Assembly (NCBI GenBank): GCA_007571305.1
Contig: RKRR01000157.1
Location: 1 to 64,000, forward strand
Reading direction: 5' to 3'
Source: Candidatus Poribacteria bacterium
GTDB taxonomy: Bacteria; Poribacteria; WGA-4E; WGA-3G
Length of the DNA stretch: 64,000 nt
Within the stretch, counting starts at the first letter, position 1; the number at the start of each line of letters is the position of its first letter. This document shows, piece after piece, positions 34,933-43,609 of the stretch. A model generated the notes under the pieces. That model did no database searches. It saw only the letters and a program-made list of their open reading frames with translations, and had not been told where the DNA came from. Made by a program: the position numbers and the translations under genes.

Positions 34933-35715
34933 ATGAAAACCTATCTGTTAGCAGGGTTCGCCCTGCTTCTTGCATGTTGCTATGTTGGTAATGCTTTTGC
35001 GGCTGACAGCGGTGCTGGCGAAGTGGAAATGTTGGTATTTCCTGATTCCTATAGTGCTGCGAGCGTTAGCAATGGCGGTACAATTAGTGGTGTCGTAACG
35101 TTTGAAGGCGACCTGCCTGAAATGAAAAAGCTTGAAATCACAAAAGATCAGGCGGTCTGCGGTGCTACTGACAAATATGATGAATCGCTTGTCGTTGGTG
35201 AAGGCAACGCTTTAAAAAATACCATTGTCTACCTCATTGACATTTCAAAAGGCAAAGATTTTGACAAAGCCACCAAACTGGAAATTGATCAGAAAGGCTG
35301 CAAGTTCAGTCCGCATGTCCAAATTGTGCCTGTCGGTGTTCGGGTGACGATGCTCAATACCGATAAAGTTAATCACAACGTCCATATCTTCAGTAGTATC
35401 AACAAGCCGGTTAACAAACAGCAGACGAAAAACCGCAGGAAGATGCCTCTTGCTGGTGTAAAAAAAGCAGAAGGCCCTGTGGCTGTAAAATGTGACATTC
35501 ACGGATGGATGTCTGCTTGGATCGCTTACGTTCCACATCCCTATTTTGCTGTGACGAACGAAAAGGGTGAATTTACACTTGAAGGTGTTCCAGCGGGGAC
35601 CTATAAACTCGGGTATTGGCATGAGGCGTGTGGCACAAACAGCGATTCTCCTGCCTCTGTTACCGTGGAAGCCGGCAGTACTGCTACGCAGAATTTCACG
35701 TTGAAACTTAAGTAA
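34933..35715 (+). CDS. Periplasmic cupredoxin-like protein (copy 2)
   Basis: A 260-residue secreted paralogue of the 27703-28452 protein. The signal peptide is MKTYLLAGFALLLACCYVGNAFA. The copper ligand set is again His (NHNVHIF) and Cys-His-Met (CDIHGWM), and a CarboxypepD-like sheet follows (GEFTLEGVPAGTYKLGYWHE). It has an extra 30-residue N-terminal stretch. The ribosome site AAAGGAGAAAAA is strong. The two copies bracket the CydA-like module, suggesting the same carrier duplicated for two partners. Confidence 0.85.
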   Translation: MKTYLLAGFALLLACCYVGNAFAADSGAGEVEMLVFPDSYSAASVSNGGTISGVVTFEGDLPEMKKLEITKDQAVCGATDKYDESLVVGEGNALKNTIVYLIDISKGKDFDKATKLEIDQKGCKFSPHVQIVPVGVRVTMLNTDKVNHNVHIFSSINKPVNKQQTKNRRKMPLAGVKKAEGPVAVKCDIHGWMSAWIAYVPHPYFAVTNEKGEFTLEGVPAGTYKLGYWHEACGTNSDSPASVTVEAGSTATQNFTLKLK

Positions 35716-35940
35716 CTATCAGCAGTCGGTTGTCAGCAGGAATAGCTGTCAGTAGTCTATTTTCAGTTTTCAGTGGACGTTGACGACGTTAGCACGATAA
35801 CTATCGACGTAAGAAACTGATTACTGATTGCCAATATGCCGACCGCCGTCAGTCCGGAGAGGAAACCTTTGTTAAACGAAAACCTCTTAACCGACAACCG
35901 ACAGCCGACAGCCGATAACCAACATGCCGACAATCAAATT
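35716..35940. repeat. Repeat family D cluster overlapping the start of an ABC gene
   Basis: The gap contains CTATCAGCAGTCGGTTGTCAG and similar units; from 35889 the complement form (AACCGACAACCGACAGCCG then ACAGCCGATAACC) continues inside the next reading frame, where it encodes Asn/Asp/Gln-rich residues. Confidence 0.6.
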
Positions 35941-36843
35941 GAGGTAAAAAATCTTTCGCATGACTATCAAACACGGCGCGCACTCGATAGTGTCAGCTTT
36001 AGCGTCTCATGCGGCGAGATTTTTGGACTCCTCGGGCCGAATGGGAGCGGAAAAACTACTCTTTTTAGAATCCTGTCTACACTGATGCCGGTTACCTCCG
36101 GTACTGTTCGTGTCCTCGGGCATGACTTAACCACCGAGGTGAAAGCAGTTCGGAGTCTTTTGGGAGTTGTTTTTCAACACCCAGGACTGGATGATAAACT
36201 CACCGTTATTGAGAATTTGCGGCACCAGGGACACCTCTATGGGCTTGCTGGCAAAACCTTGCGCTACCGAATTTCGGAGCTTCTTGAGCATTTTGGAGTC
36301 TCGGATAGAGCGAAGGAACGGGTTGAACTCTTATCCGGTGGTCTACAAAGACGGGTTGAAATCGCGAAAGCTATGCTCCATTCCCCCCGTGTTCTACTTC
36401 TTGATGAACCGACGAGTGGGTTAGATGTAGCGGCGCGCCGGCAACTCAATGACTATCTTGGTGCACTCGTTGATGGAGAGAATATTCTCGTTCTCCTCAC
36501 AACGCACCTACTGGATGATGCCGAGGTGTGCAACAGAGTCGGTGTTCTGGATGCAGGCAAATTGGTCGCTCTTGGAGAGCCTGATGAACTCAAGGCGCAA
36601 GTCAGTGGCGATGTTATCTTCATAGAGTGCATGGACAACGAGGTCCTCTGTGCCGAAATTACTGAGAGATTTGGCGTTTCGCCGGTGCTGACTGATAATT
36701 TTCTGCGTGTTGAATGTGAACGGGGACATGAGTTCGTCCGAGACTTAGTTGCCACGTTTCCAGATGAGATTCAATCGATTCGATTTGGGAAACCTACACT
36801 GGAGGATGTGTTCACAAAATTAACGGGCAATTCATTTTTTTAG
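35836..36843 (+). CDS. ABC transporter ATP-binding protein (ABC-2 exporter type)
   Basis: A 335-residue ATPase with Walker A GPNGSGKTT, Q-loop VVFQHPG, signature LSGGLQRRVEIAKAM, Walker B VLLLDEPTSGLD and switch His in LTTHLL; the C-terminal 80 residues form the usual DrrA/CcmA-like accessory domain. The first 35 residues (from MPTAVSPERK to QHADNQ) are encoded by family D repeats and are not part of the fold. True initiation could be the ATG at 35836 or a TTG at 35872. It pairs with the permease at 37073. Its place between cytochrome and oxidase genes suggests export of something for oxidase or copper assembly, which is speculation. Confidence 0.87.
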   Translation: MPTAVSPERKPLLNENLLTDNRQPTADNQHADNQIEVKNLSHDYQTRRALDSVSFSVSCGEIFGLLGPNGSGKTTLFRILSTLMPVTSGTVRVLGHDLTTEVKAVRSLLGVVFQHPGLDDKLTVIENLRHQGHLYGLAGKTLRYRISELLEHFGVSDRAKERVELLSGGLQRRVEIAKAMLHSPRVLLLDEPTSGLDVAARRQLNDYLGALVDGENILVLLTTHLLDDAEVCNRVGVLDAGKLVALGEPDELKAQVSGDVIFIECMDNEVLCAEITERFGVSPVLTDNFLRVECERGHEFVRDLVATFPDEIQSIRFGKPTLEDVFTKLTGNSFF

Positions 36844-36846
36844 TTT

Positions 36847-37072
36847 TTCCTTGCGGTTGAATGATAGGTAACTGAAATTTGGATGACTGTGCTTATAGCG
36901 TTGAAGAAACACTGGATTTCGTCTGGGGATAGACGAAATCTATTCCTTGTATCACATTACAAAAAACCTTCTATTACATTCCTGGCTTGGGTTTCAATGT
37001 TACGACATGTAGGATGTTCAGAAACCTGCTTGAAACGAAGTGAGGGCAGTCCAGGAGCCCATAAATTAAAAA
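36847..37072 (+). repeat. Repeat family E element between ABC ATPase and permease genes
   Basis: TTCCTTGCGGTTGAATGATAGG at the left and AGAAACCTGCTTGAAACG and ATAAATTAAAAA at the right match the other E elements. A perfect inverted repeat ATTTCGTC / GACGAAAT lies at about 36916-36941. No gene was seen. Confidence 0.55.
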
Positions 37073-37852
37073 ATGCAGAGAGTCCTGCTACCAATTGGAA
37101 CGATATGGTGGCGCGAAATCGTTAGATTTTTTCGCCAACGGAGCCGACTCTTCAGTGCTATCGCGCAACCCTTAGTATTTTGGCTCCTCATCGGGAGTGG
37201 TTTGAGTGCTTCTTTTCAACCCGCTGGTACAGCGGACGGTCTCAGTTATATTGAGTACTTTTATCCCGGTATCGTTGTTTTGGTCTTGCTTTTTACGTCC
37301 ATTTTCGCTACAATCTCTGTCGTGAATGATCGGCGCGAAGGTTTCTTGCAGGGCATACTCGTCGCTCCGGTGCCAAGGTGGCGCATTGTGCTTGCCCAAG
37401 CATTAGGGGGGACGACATTAGCACTTTTACAAGGGGTGTTGCTACTCATAATCGCACCCATGACCGGCATCCGATTCGGCGTAGCATCGCTCTTTGCTAC
37501 GCTCGGTGTGATGGCACTTTTAGCGTTTGGCTTGACGAATCTCGGACTACTCATCGCGTGGCGGATGGACTCAACGCAAGGGTTTCATGCAATTATGAAT
37601 CTCCTGTTGATTCCGATATGGCTGCTCTCTGGCGCGTTTTTCCCGAGTACGGGTGTGCCCGGTTGGTTAGAATGGACAATGAAACTCAATCCGTTAACGT
37701 ATGGGCTCGCCGCTTTCCGGCAGAGCCTCTATCTTGATACTACCGTGAAAGCAATTGGAGAGGTACCAACTTGGGCACTTTCTATGCTAATTACCGGTCT
37801 GTTTTGTGCTTTAGTGTCCGTGGGAGCAATGCTTACCTCGTCAGAGAAATAG
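37073..37852 (+). CDS. ABC-2 type transporter permease
   Basis: A 259-residue inner-membrane protein with six hydrophobic segments, among them LVFWLLIGSGLSASF, YFYPGIVVLVLLFTSIFATI, VASLFATLGVMALLAFGLTN and NLLLIPIWLLSGAFFPSTGVP. The last is the family's ABC-2 signature region, followed by NPLTYGLAAFRQSLY. It forms an exporter with the ATPase upstream. The ATG directly follows an E-element end and has no clear ribosome site. Confidence 0.88.
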   Translation: MQRVLLPIGTIWWREIVRFFRQRSRLFSAIAQPLVFWLLIGSGLSASFQPAGTADGLSYIEYFYPGIVVLVLLFTSIFATISVVNDRREGFLQGILVAPVPRWRIVLAQALGGTTLALLQGVLLLIIAPMTGIRFGVASLFATLGVMALLAFGLTNLGLLIAWRMDSTQGFHAIMNLLLIPIWLLSGAFFPSTGVPGWLEWTMKLNPLTYGLAAFRQSLYLDTTVKAIGEVPTWALSMLITGLFCALVSVGAMLTSSEK

Positions 37853-37984
37853 TTATCAGTTACAAGAGGAATTTAATAGTCCTAACCGCTCTTTCTGACG
37901 ACTGATAACTCTTAAATCTTGTTAGAAACAAAATTTCACGCGTTTTCACTTTTCAATAAGTGAGAGCGCTGTTAAGGAGGACTT

Positions 37985-38650
37985 ATGCTGCAATGGCTCC
38001 CAGAGAACGTGTCAACGTTCGGGCAAAGCGTTGATAGCCTCTTTTACGGTATTTACTATCTTACCCTTGTTGTGTTTATCCTTGTGATGGGAACCCTTAT
38101 CGTTTTCCTGATTAAGTATCGCCATCAGGAGGGGAAGAGGGCGGACTACATTGAAGGTAGCACAACGCTGGAAATTACCTGGACAGCCGCCACAACGGTA
38201 ATTGTCTTTGGACTCGCGATGCTCAGTTACCCGCAGTGGAACAATATTAAGTCGCCCACACAATTTCCTGAGAATCCAGATGTTGTTGTCCAGGTCAGTG
38301 GAAAACAGTTTAACTGGGATATGACCTATCCGGGTCCCGATAACGAATTCGGGACGGATGATGACTTGGACTTGGAAAACGAGTTGCATGTGCCGATCAA
38401 CGCGGTCGTGCATATCCGCTTAACCGCTGAGGATGTCATCCACAGTTTTTTTGTGCCACAATTGCGTCTGAAACAGGATGCCCTGCCCAACCGATTTATC
38501 GATGTCTGGTTTGAGGCAACAAAAGCAGGTCGTTATGAAATTCCGTGTGCCGAATTGTGTGGATTTGGACACTCCGGGATGCTCGGGTATCTCAATGTGC
38601 ATACGCAAGACGACTATGATGCTTGGGTACAAGAAAGATGGCCTCAGTAG
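37985..38650 (+). CDS. coxB: Cytochrome c oxidase subunit II
   Basis: A 221-residue protein with two transmembrane helices (YGIYYLTLVVFILVMGTLIV, TTVIVFGLAMLSY) and a periplasmic CuA cupredoxin domain. The CuA site CAELCGFGHSGM gives C188, C192, H196 and M199, and the upstream His is in DVIHSFFVP. No cytochrome c domain is fused, so it is an aa3-type rather than caa3-type subunit. A strong AAGGAGG precedes the ATG. It starts the terminal-oxidase block. Confidence 0.95.
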   Translation: MLQWLPENVSTFGQSVDSLFYGIYYLTLVVFILVMGTLIVFLIKYRHQEGKRADYIEGSTTLEITWTAATTVIVFGLAMLSYPQWNNIKSPTQFPENPDVVVQVSGKQFNWDMTYPGPDNEFGTDDDLDLENELHVPINAVVHIRLTAEDVIHSFFVPQLRLKQDALPNRFIDVWFEATKAGRYEIPCAELCGFGHSGMLGYLNVHTQDDYDAWVQERWPQ

Positions 38651-38670
38651 GCTGAAGGAGAACAAGAACG

Positions 38671-40494
38671 ATGCACGATAACGAACATGCGTCACATCAT
38701 CACGAAGAAAGTTTTATTAGCAAATACATCTTTTCGCTCGACCACAAGACGATCGGTAAGCAATTCCTTATCTACGGACTGATTATGTTTTTCCTCGGTG
38801 GCGGGCTTGCACTCCTCTTTAGATGGCAACTCGCTTATCCAGAAAAACCTCTACCTATCATCGGGGCATCGCAGCAGTACATGGATGAAGGTGAAGTTGT
38901 CACCGGTGCTGACAGGATGTGGGAGAGAATTTATGAATCCGAGAAAGAGGAATGGCTTGAGGTGAACATGCCCAACGGGGTTGTCGAACCGGCATTTTAC
39001 AACATGCTGTTCACGATGCATGCCACTATTATGGTGTTCTTCGTCGTAGTCCCTATTTTGGTGGGTGCTTTCGGGAATTTCCTAATTCCGTTGATGATCG
39101 GTACACGGGATATGGCATTTCCTGTTCTCAACATGCTCTCCTTTTGGCTGGCAGTCGTAGCGGCCATTGTAATGACGGTTGGGTTCTTTGTACCCGGCGG
39201 ACACGCCGCTGCAGGATGGACAGGCTACGCGCCTCTTTCTTCTGATGCACAGTGGACAGGAGTCGACTGGGGACAGAACCTCTGGGCAATTAGTCTGCTC
39301 ATTCAGGGGTTTTCCTCGTTGGTGGGATCTATTAACTACATCACGACAATTATCAATATGCGCGCACCTGGGATGACGTTCTTCCGACTCCCGTTAGTCG
39401 TCTGGTCTCTGTTCATCGTCGCGATCCTGTTGCTACTCGCCTTCCCTGTGTTGTCATCTGCGCTTGCACTTCTCATCTTTGATAGACTTGCGGGAACGAC
39501 GTTCTTTACTGCAACAGCAGAAGGTGGCGGCGACCCGCTCTTGTGGCAGCATCTCTTCTGGTTCTTCGGACACCCTGAAGTTTATATCCTCATCTTACCC
39601 GGTATGGGTATCGCTTCTGAATTAATTGCCGTCTTTTCACGGAAACCGATCTTCGGATACCGTTCCATGGTTTACGCAATGATCTCCATCGCGTTTTTGG
39701 GATGGATTGTCTGGGGACACCACATGTTCCAAAGCGGGATGCGTCCCGGACTCGGTTCTGTGTTTATGACAACAACGATGCTCATTGCAGTGCCTTCGGC
39801 TATCAAAACATTTAACTGGCTGGGGACGATGTTCCGGGGTGCAATTAAATTCACGACACCAATGCTGCACGGTATCGCTTTCGTCTCAATGTTTGTGATT
39901 GGTGGGTTGAGCGGTATATACATGGCGAATACACCGGTCGACATCTTCATCCACGATACATATTACATTGTCGCGCACATTCACTACGTTGTGTTTGGTG
40001 GAAGTCTGTTCGCTATTTTCGGCGGCATCATTTTCTGGTTCCCGAAGATGTACGGACGCTATATGAACGATGTACTCTCCAAAATTCATTTTTGGTTGAC
40101 GTTCGTCGCGTTCAACTGCACCTTCTTCCCGATGCATATTCTGGGTGTAGGAGGGCACATGCGGCGTATCTCTAACCCGATGCAATATGAATTCCTGCAA
40201 GGGTTTGAAGGTATGAACATCTTTATCACAATGAGTGCGTTTACCCTGGGATTTGCCCAGTTGATATTGGTCTTTAACTTCTTCTGGAGCATTTACCGTG
40301 GAAAGGTTGCTGAACAGAATCCGTGGCAGGTAACCACCTTGGAGTGGGAGGCACCTACACCTGTACCGCACGGCAATTTCGGTCAAATTCCGACCGTCTA
40401 CCGTGGTCCTTATGAATACAGTGTTCCGGGTGAAGAGCATGATTGGACTCCGCAGGCGCAGCCTGAACATGCCCCCGCGACCAGTGGCGACTAA
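38671..40494 (+). CDS. coxA: Cytochrome c oxidase subunit I
   Basis: A 607-residue 12-helix protein binding heme a and the heme a3-CuB site, reducing oxygen and pumping protons. Family landmarks are HATIMVFFVVVPILVGAFGN, the helix VI motif FWFFGHPEVYILILPG with the Glu and cross-linked Tyr of A-type oxidases, WGHHMF (CuB histidines) and HDTYYIVAHIHYV. A loop after the first helix (about residues 70-105) is longer than in well-known enzymes. It follows coxB by 20 bases. Confidence 0.97.
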   Translation: MHDNEHASHHHEESFISKYIFSLDHKTIGKQFLIYGLIMFFLGGGLALLFRWQLAYPEKPLPIIGASQQYMDEGEVVTGADRMWERIYESEKEEWLEVNMPNGVVEPAFYNMLFTMHATIMVFFVVVPILVGAFGNFLIPLMIGTRDMAFPVLNMLSFWLAVVAAIVMTVGFFVPGGHAAAGWTGYAPLSSDAQWTGVDWGQNLWAISLLIQGFSSLVGSINYITTIINMRAPGMTFFRLPLVVWSLFIVAILLLLAFPVLSSALALLIFDRLAGTTFFTATAEGGGDPLLWQHLFWFFGHPEVYILILPGMGIASELIAVFSRKPIFGYRSMVYAMISIAFLGWIVWGHHMFQSGMRPGLGSVFMTTTMLIAVPSAIKTFNWLGTMFRGAIKFTTPMLHGIAFVSMFVIGGLSGIYMANTPVDIFIHDTYYIVAHIHYVVFGGSLFAIFGGIIFWFPKMYGRYMNDVLSKIHFWLTFVAFNCTFFPMHILGVGGHMRRISNPMQYEFLQGFEGMNIFITMSAFTLGFAQLILVFNFFWSIYRGKVAEQNPWQVTTLEWEAPTPVPHGNFGQIPTVYRGPYEYSVPGEEHDWTPQAQPEHAPATSGD

Positions 40495-40501
40495 ATGGGA
40501 G

Positions 40502-40529
40502 GTAGGTGCTGTTGGAGCTCTGCGCCTAC
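40502..40529. promoter_or_regulatory. Intergenic hairpin after coxA
   Basis: GTAGGTGC and GCGCCTAC pair (with one G-T) across a 12-base loop 8 bases after the coxA stop. No T run follows. It may be an attenuating or mRNA-stabilising stem between coxA and ctaA. Confidence 0.35.
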
Positions 40530-40552
40530 TTGCTGCTCTGTAAAAATGTAGC

Positions 40553-41524
40553 ATGAAAGACGACACCAGTTATAGCCCATGGCTACACAGAATAGCCCGT
40601 TTCACCGCAGGCGCGACTTTCTTATTAATTGTCATTGGTGGGATTGTCACAAGTACCGAGTCCGGATTGGCTGTTCCTGATTGGCCCACAACCTTTGGAC
40701 ACAATATGTTTCTTTATCCACTCTCGGAGATGGTGGGCGGCATCTTATATGAGCATAGTCATCGGCTCATGGGCTCTCTCGTAGGACTGTTGACAATCGG
40801 TCTCTTTGTTTTTCTTCTGGTAAGAGATCCCCGCAGATGGCTGAAATGGCTTGGGCTTGCTGCTTTGGTCTCCGTTATTGTACAGGGTGTTCTCGGTGGA
40901 CTTCGGGTTACACAGATTAATCTCAACTTTGCGATAGTGCATGCATGCCTTGCACAAGCGTTCTTTGCTCTTCTTTGTGGAATCGCTTGGTTCACCTCTC
41001 GCGAGTGGTGGCAAGACTTTCATGCAGCAAATTCTGGCTTGCAAGTTACGCCAAGAAGTGAGCCCCTGATTGCGTCAGCACAGAAGTTGCGCCGGTTAAG
41101 CCTGATTACGACGGGCCTTATTTACGTGCAACTCATCTTTGGCGCGATTTTGAGACATACCGGGAGCAGACTTGATGCCCATCTTCTCTTTGCGTTCTTG
41201 GTCGCGCTACATATCTTTTTGTTAGCAAGACGTGTGCTTGAGGTAAATGGGGGCACACAGGGAATAGGCCAGGCGATGCCGCTGGTATTGCTCGGTCTGC
41301 TTGTTGTTCAATTGATGCTCGGCACTGGGGCGTTTTTCGCGAAACTTACGGCATTCGGAGAAACATTCGCAACTGGACTTACGGTTACGATCACGACTGC
41401 ACACGTCGCAGTCGGTGCGCTTCTGTTGGTGAGCAGTTTTGTGCTTACGCTGAGAATCTACCGATTCACTGATGCATCGGTAGGTGTCGGTGCACCCGCG
41501 AGTGATGTGCTGGTCACAGAATGA
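40553..41524 (+). CDS. ctaA: Heme A synthase CtaA
   Basis: A 323-residue, eight-helix membrane enzyme that oxidises the C8 methyl of heme O to give heme A. Landmarks are GGIVTSTESGLAVPDWPTTF, EHSHRLMGSLVGL (heme-binding His pair region), HACLAQAFFALLCG and, in the second half, HLLFAFLVALHIF and TTAHVAVGALLLV. It belongs with ctaB and coxAB, and the set shows that the oxidase uses heme A. Confidence 0.93.
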   Translation: MKDDTSYSPWLHRIARFTAGATFLLIVIGGIVTSTESGLAVPDWPTTFGHNMFLYPLSEMVGGILYEHSHRLMGSLVGLLTIGLFVFLLVRDPRRWLKWLGLAALVSVIVQGVLGGLRVTQINLNFAIVHACLAQAFFALLCGIAWFTSREWWQDFHAANSGLQVTPRSEPLIASAQKLRRLSLITTGLIYVQLIFGAILRHTGSRLDAHLLFAFLVALHIFLLARRVLEVNGGTQGIGQAMPLVLLGLLVVQLMLGTGAFFAKLTAFGETFATGLTVTITTAHVAVGALLLVSSFVLTLRIYRFTDASVGVGAPASDVLVTE

Positions 41525-41534
41525 GACAAAGATA

Positions 41535-42449
41535 ATGCGTCCAACAACGATAACATTGCCAGACAATACGGATACGGCGAAACAGGCTGTTTTTGCGCCC
41601 AGTGTCGCAGACTTTATCGAACTCGTCAAGCCGAGATTAGTGGTGATGATACTCATTACAACCGCCGCGGGTTTCTATCTCGGTGCACAGCAGACAGTTG
41701 ATTGGCTGCGATGCCTACATACACTTGTCGGGGCAGGATTGACTGCCGCTGGGGTCTTAGGACTTAACCAATACCTTGAACGCGATGTAGACGCTCGAAT
41801 GAAACGAACGCAAGAGAGACCCCTCCCTGGCGGTAGAATGAATCCCTTGACCGCCCTTCTTGTCGGTGCTGTCCTCACAGGCGGTGGGATGCTTTACTTG
41901 ACGTTTATCGTCAATGTGCTGAGTGGTTTTGTTATTTCGCTGATAGTTGTGAGTTATCTGTTTCTCTATACACCGCTCAAGCGAAAAACCTCACTGTGTA
42001 CGCTTATTGGTGCTGTGCCGGGTGCGCTCCCACCTGTTGTCGGATGGGTTGCATCACGGGGGGCACTCACAGGTGAGGCGTGGGTGCTGTTCACGATACT
42101 CTTTTTGTGGCAGTTGCCACACTCTCTCGCAATAGCTTATATCTATCGTGAGGACTACGCAAAAGCGGGATTCCGTTTGTTGCCTGTCATTCATCCGGAT
42201 GGGACGAGCACGTGCCGTCAAATTGTGGTTAACTGCGTCGCACTCATCGGAATAGGATTGTTACCCACGTTGTATCACATCGCCGGAACTGTCTACTTCT
42301 TCACAGCACTACTGGCGGGTGTGGCGTTTCTGGCAGTCGGGATATATTTGGCACGCACACGTTCGGTAAAAGCCGCCCGCTATCTGCTCTATGCTTCACT
42401 GGTCTATCTGCCGTTGGTATATATCACGATGGCGTTGGACAAGATGTAA
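41535..42449 (+). CDS. ctaB: Protoheme IX farnesyltransferase CtaB
   Basis: A 304-residue UbiA-family membrane prenyltransferase converting heme B to heme O with farnesyl diphosphate. The two aspartate motifs are visible: NQYLERDVDARMKRTQERPL and, later, YIYREDYAKAGFRLLPV. ELVKPRLVVMILITTAAGF is the family start. The frame opens earlier inside ctaA, but the ATG at 41535, just after the ctaA stop, is the sensible start. Confidence 0.93.
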   Translation: MRPTTITLPDNTDTAKQAVFAPSVADFIELVKPRLVVMILITTAAGFYLGAQQTVDWLRCLHTLVGAGLTAAGVLGLNQYLERDVDARMKRTQERPLPGGRMNPLTALLVGAVLTGGGMLYLTFIVNVLSGFVISLIVVSYLFLYTPLKRKTSLCTLIGAVPGALPPVVGWVASRGALTGEAWVLFTILFLWQLPHSLAIAYIYREDYAKAGFRLLPVIHPDGTSTCRQIVVNCVALIGIGLLPTLYHIAGTVYFFTALLAGVAFLAVGIYLARTRSVKAARYLLYASLVYLPLVYITMALDKM

Positions 42450-42466
42450 TCGGGGATCTGTAGATT

Positions 42467-42709
42467 ATGAGCAAATTGGAGCATCGCAAGCGAAATCGCC
42501 GCCTCGGACTTATCTTGTGTCTGCTGTTTGTAGGGCTGTTTGCCATTGTAACAGTATCTATGATTACAGGCAGCAAAGCACCTCAATCTGTTGAGAATGT
42601 TATCAGAGGTTTTGTCGTCCCTGTTTTAGGTATTATCGGATTGCTACTGATTGTCGCGGCGGTAATTGAAATAGTTGTTCGGATTGTAAGAAATAGGGTG
42701 CGTGAGTGA
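42467..42709 (+). CDS. Small membrane protein of the oxidase cluster, unknown function
   Basis: An 80-residue protein with a basic N-terminus (SKLEHRKRNRRLG) and two transmembrane helices (LILCLLFVGLFAIVTVSMI and VVPVLGIIGLLLIVAAVIEIVV), ending in another basic stretch. Its stop overlaps the next start (TGATG). I do not recognise a family; position suggests a small oxidase subunit or assembly factor. Confidence 0.65.
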   Translation: MSKLEHRKRNRRLGLILCLLFVGLFAIVTVSMITGSKAPQSVENVIRGFVVPVLGIIGLLLIVAAVIEIVVRIVRNRVRE

Positions 42710-43287
42710 TGGCACAGATACACCAACGTTCACCCTTGAGCAACGCACGCTTGGGTATATTAGTCCTGCTGGGTGCAGAGACGATGCTGTTTTCAGGGCT
42801 TATCGGTACATTTCTCGTCTTTCGAGTCGGGAATGTCACTTGGCCCCCACCATCGCATATCGGGATTGAACTACCGCGCGCGATAACCGGCATCAACACT
42901 GTCCTTCTTTTATTGAGCGGCTACACGATGTTTCAAGCGCGCCGCGCCATTCAGAATGACCGAGTGAAGCAACTCCGCACATGGCTTTTGCTGACAGGAG
43001 GGCTTGGCTTACTCTTCCTCGGTGTGCAGGGAAGCGAGTGGGTGCAGCTGATTCGCAACGGGCTTACGCTCCAATCTGGGGTCTATGGCGGCATCTTTTA
43101 TGTACTCATCGGATGCCATGCTGTTCATGTCCTGAGTGCTGTTATCTGGCTGTTCATCGTTTTCGGTATGGCGGTGGCAGGACGTTTCTCTGCTGAACGT
43201 TACATAGGCATTGATACTTGTACGATCTACTGGATTTTTGTTGTCGCCCTCTGGCCGATTCTCTATGTTTTGGTGTATCTCTCGTAA
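42709..43287 (+). CDS. Cytochrome c oxidase subunit III-like protein (first copy)
   Basis: A 192-residue, five-helix member of the COX3 family: LGILVLLGAETMLFSGLIGTF, WPPPSHIGIELPRAITGINTV, LFLGVQGSEWVQLIRNGLTL, FYVLIGCHAVHVLSAVIWL and IYWIFVVALWPILYVLVYL. It is shorter and more diverged than the second copy at 43610. The ATG overlaps the previous stop by one base. Two subunit III genes in one cluster suggest either a split role or two oxidase forms sharing subunit I. Confidence 0.88.
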   Translation: MAQIHQRSPLSNARLGILVLLGAETMLFSGLIGTFLVFRVGNVTWPPPSHIGIELPRAITGINTVLLLLSGYTMFQARRAIQNDRVKQLRTWLLLTGGLGLLFLGVQGSEWVQLIRNGLTLQSGVYGGIFYVLIGCHAVHVLSAVIWLFIVFGMAVAGRFSAERYIGIDTCTIYWIFVVALWPILYVLVYLS

Positions 43288-43300
43288 AGGAATTGTTGGA

Positions 43301-43591
43301 ATGCATAAATTGTTTTTTTGGGCATCTGCCTTGATACTTGTTATGTTCCTCGTACCGATGTCTCTTGAGGCGTGTCCCGGCTGTAAAACGCTTGACGACC
43401 CTATCGGTAAAGGTTTTAATTGGAGTATCCTTTTTATGATAGCGATGCCTTTCACTGTTTTCGGTCTCATCGGCGGCACTATTTTTTTACAATGGAACGG
43501 TTATCGGTTATCGGTTATCGGTAGTCGGTTAAAGAAAGATTTTCTCCGCATCAGAAATTTCCTTAACCGACAACCAGCAACTGACAATTAA
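43301..43591 (+). CDS. Small exported protein with CPGC motif, C-terminus extended by a repeat
   Basis: A 96-residue protein: a signal peptide (KLFFWASALILVMFLVPMSLEA), immediately a CPGC pair (ACPGCKTLDDP), then a helix (GFNWSILFMIAMPFTVFGLIGGTIFL). Small proteins of this design sit in oxidase clusters of several phyla, and the cysteine pair invites a role in copper delivery, which is inference. The last 29 residues (GYRLSVIGSRLKKDF to QPATDN) are encoded by a family D repeat and are probably dispensable. Confidence 0.72.
   Translation: MHKLFFWASALILVMFLVPMSLEACPGCKTLDDPIGKGFNWSILFMIAMPFTVFGLIGGTIFLQWNGYRLSVIGSRLKKDFLRIRNFLNRQPATDN
43499..43590. repeat. Repeat family D array forming the 3' end of a gene
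   Basis: Three consecutive GGTTATC units are followed by GGTAGTCGGTTAAAGAAA, and about 30 bases later the complement AATTTCCTTAACCGACAACC appears. The arms can pair into a long hairpin. The stop codon of the CPGC gene lies at its right edge. Confidence 0.65.
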
Positions 43592-43609
43592 CAAAGGAGT
43601 TTAAATATA

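Noticed and set aside
43499-43590. Short direct repeats resembling a CRISPR array
   Set aside because: Units are 7-10 bases, adjacent without spacers of constant length, occur inverted as well, and no cas gene is present.
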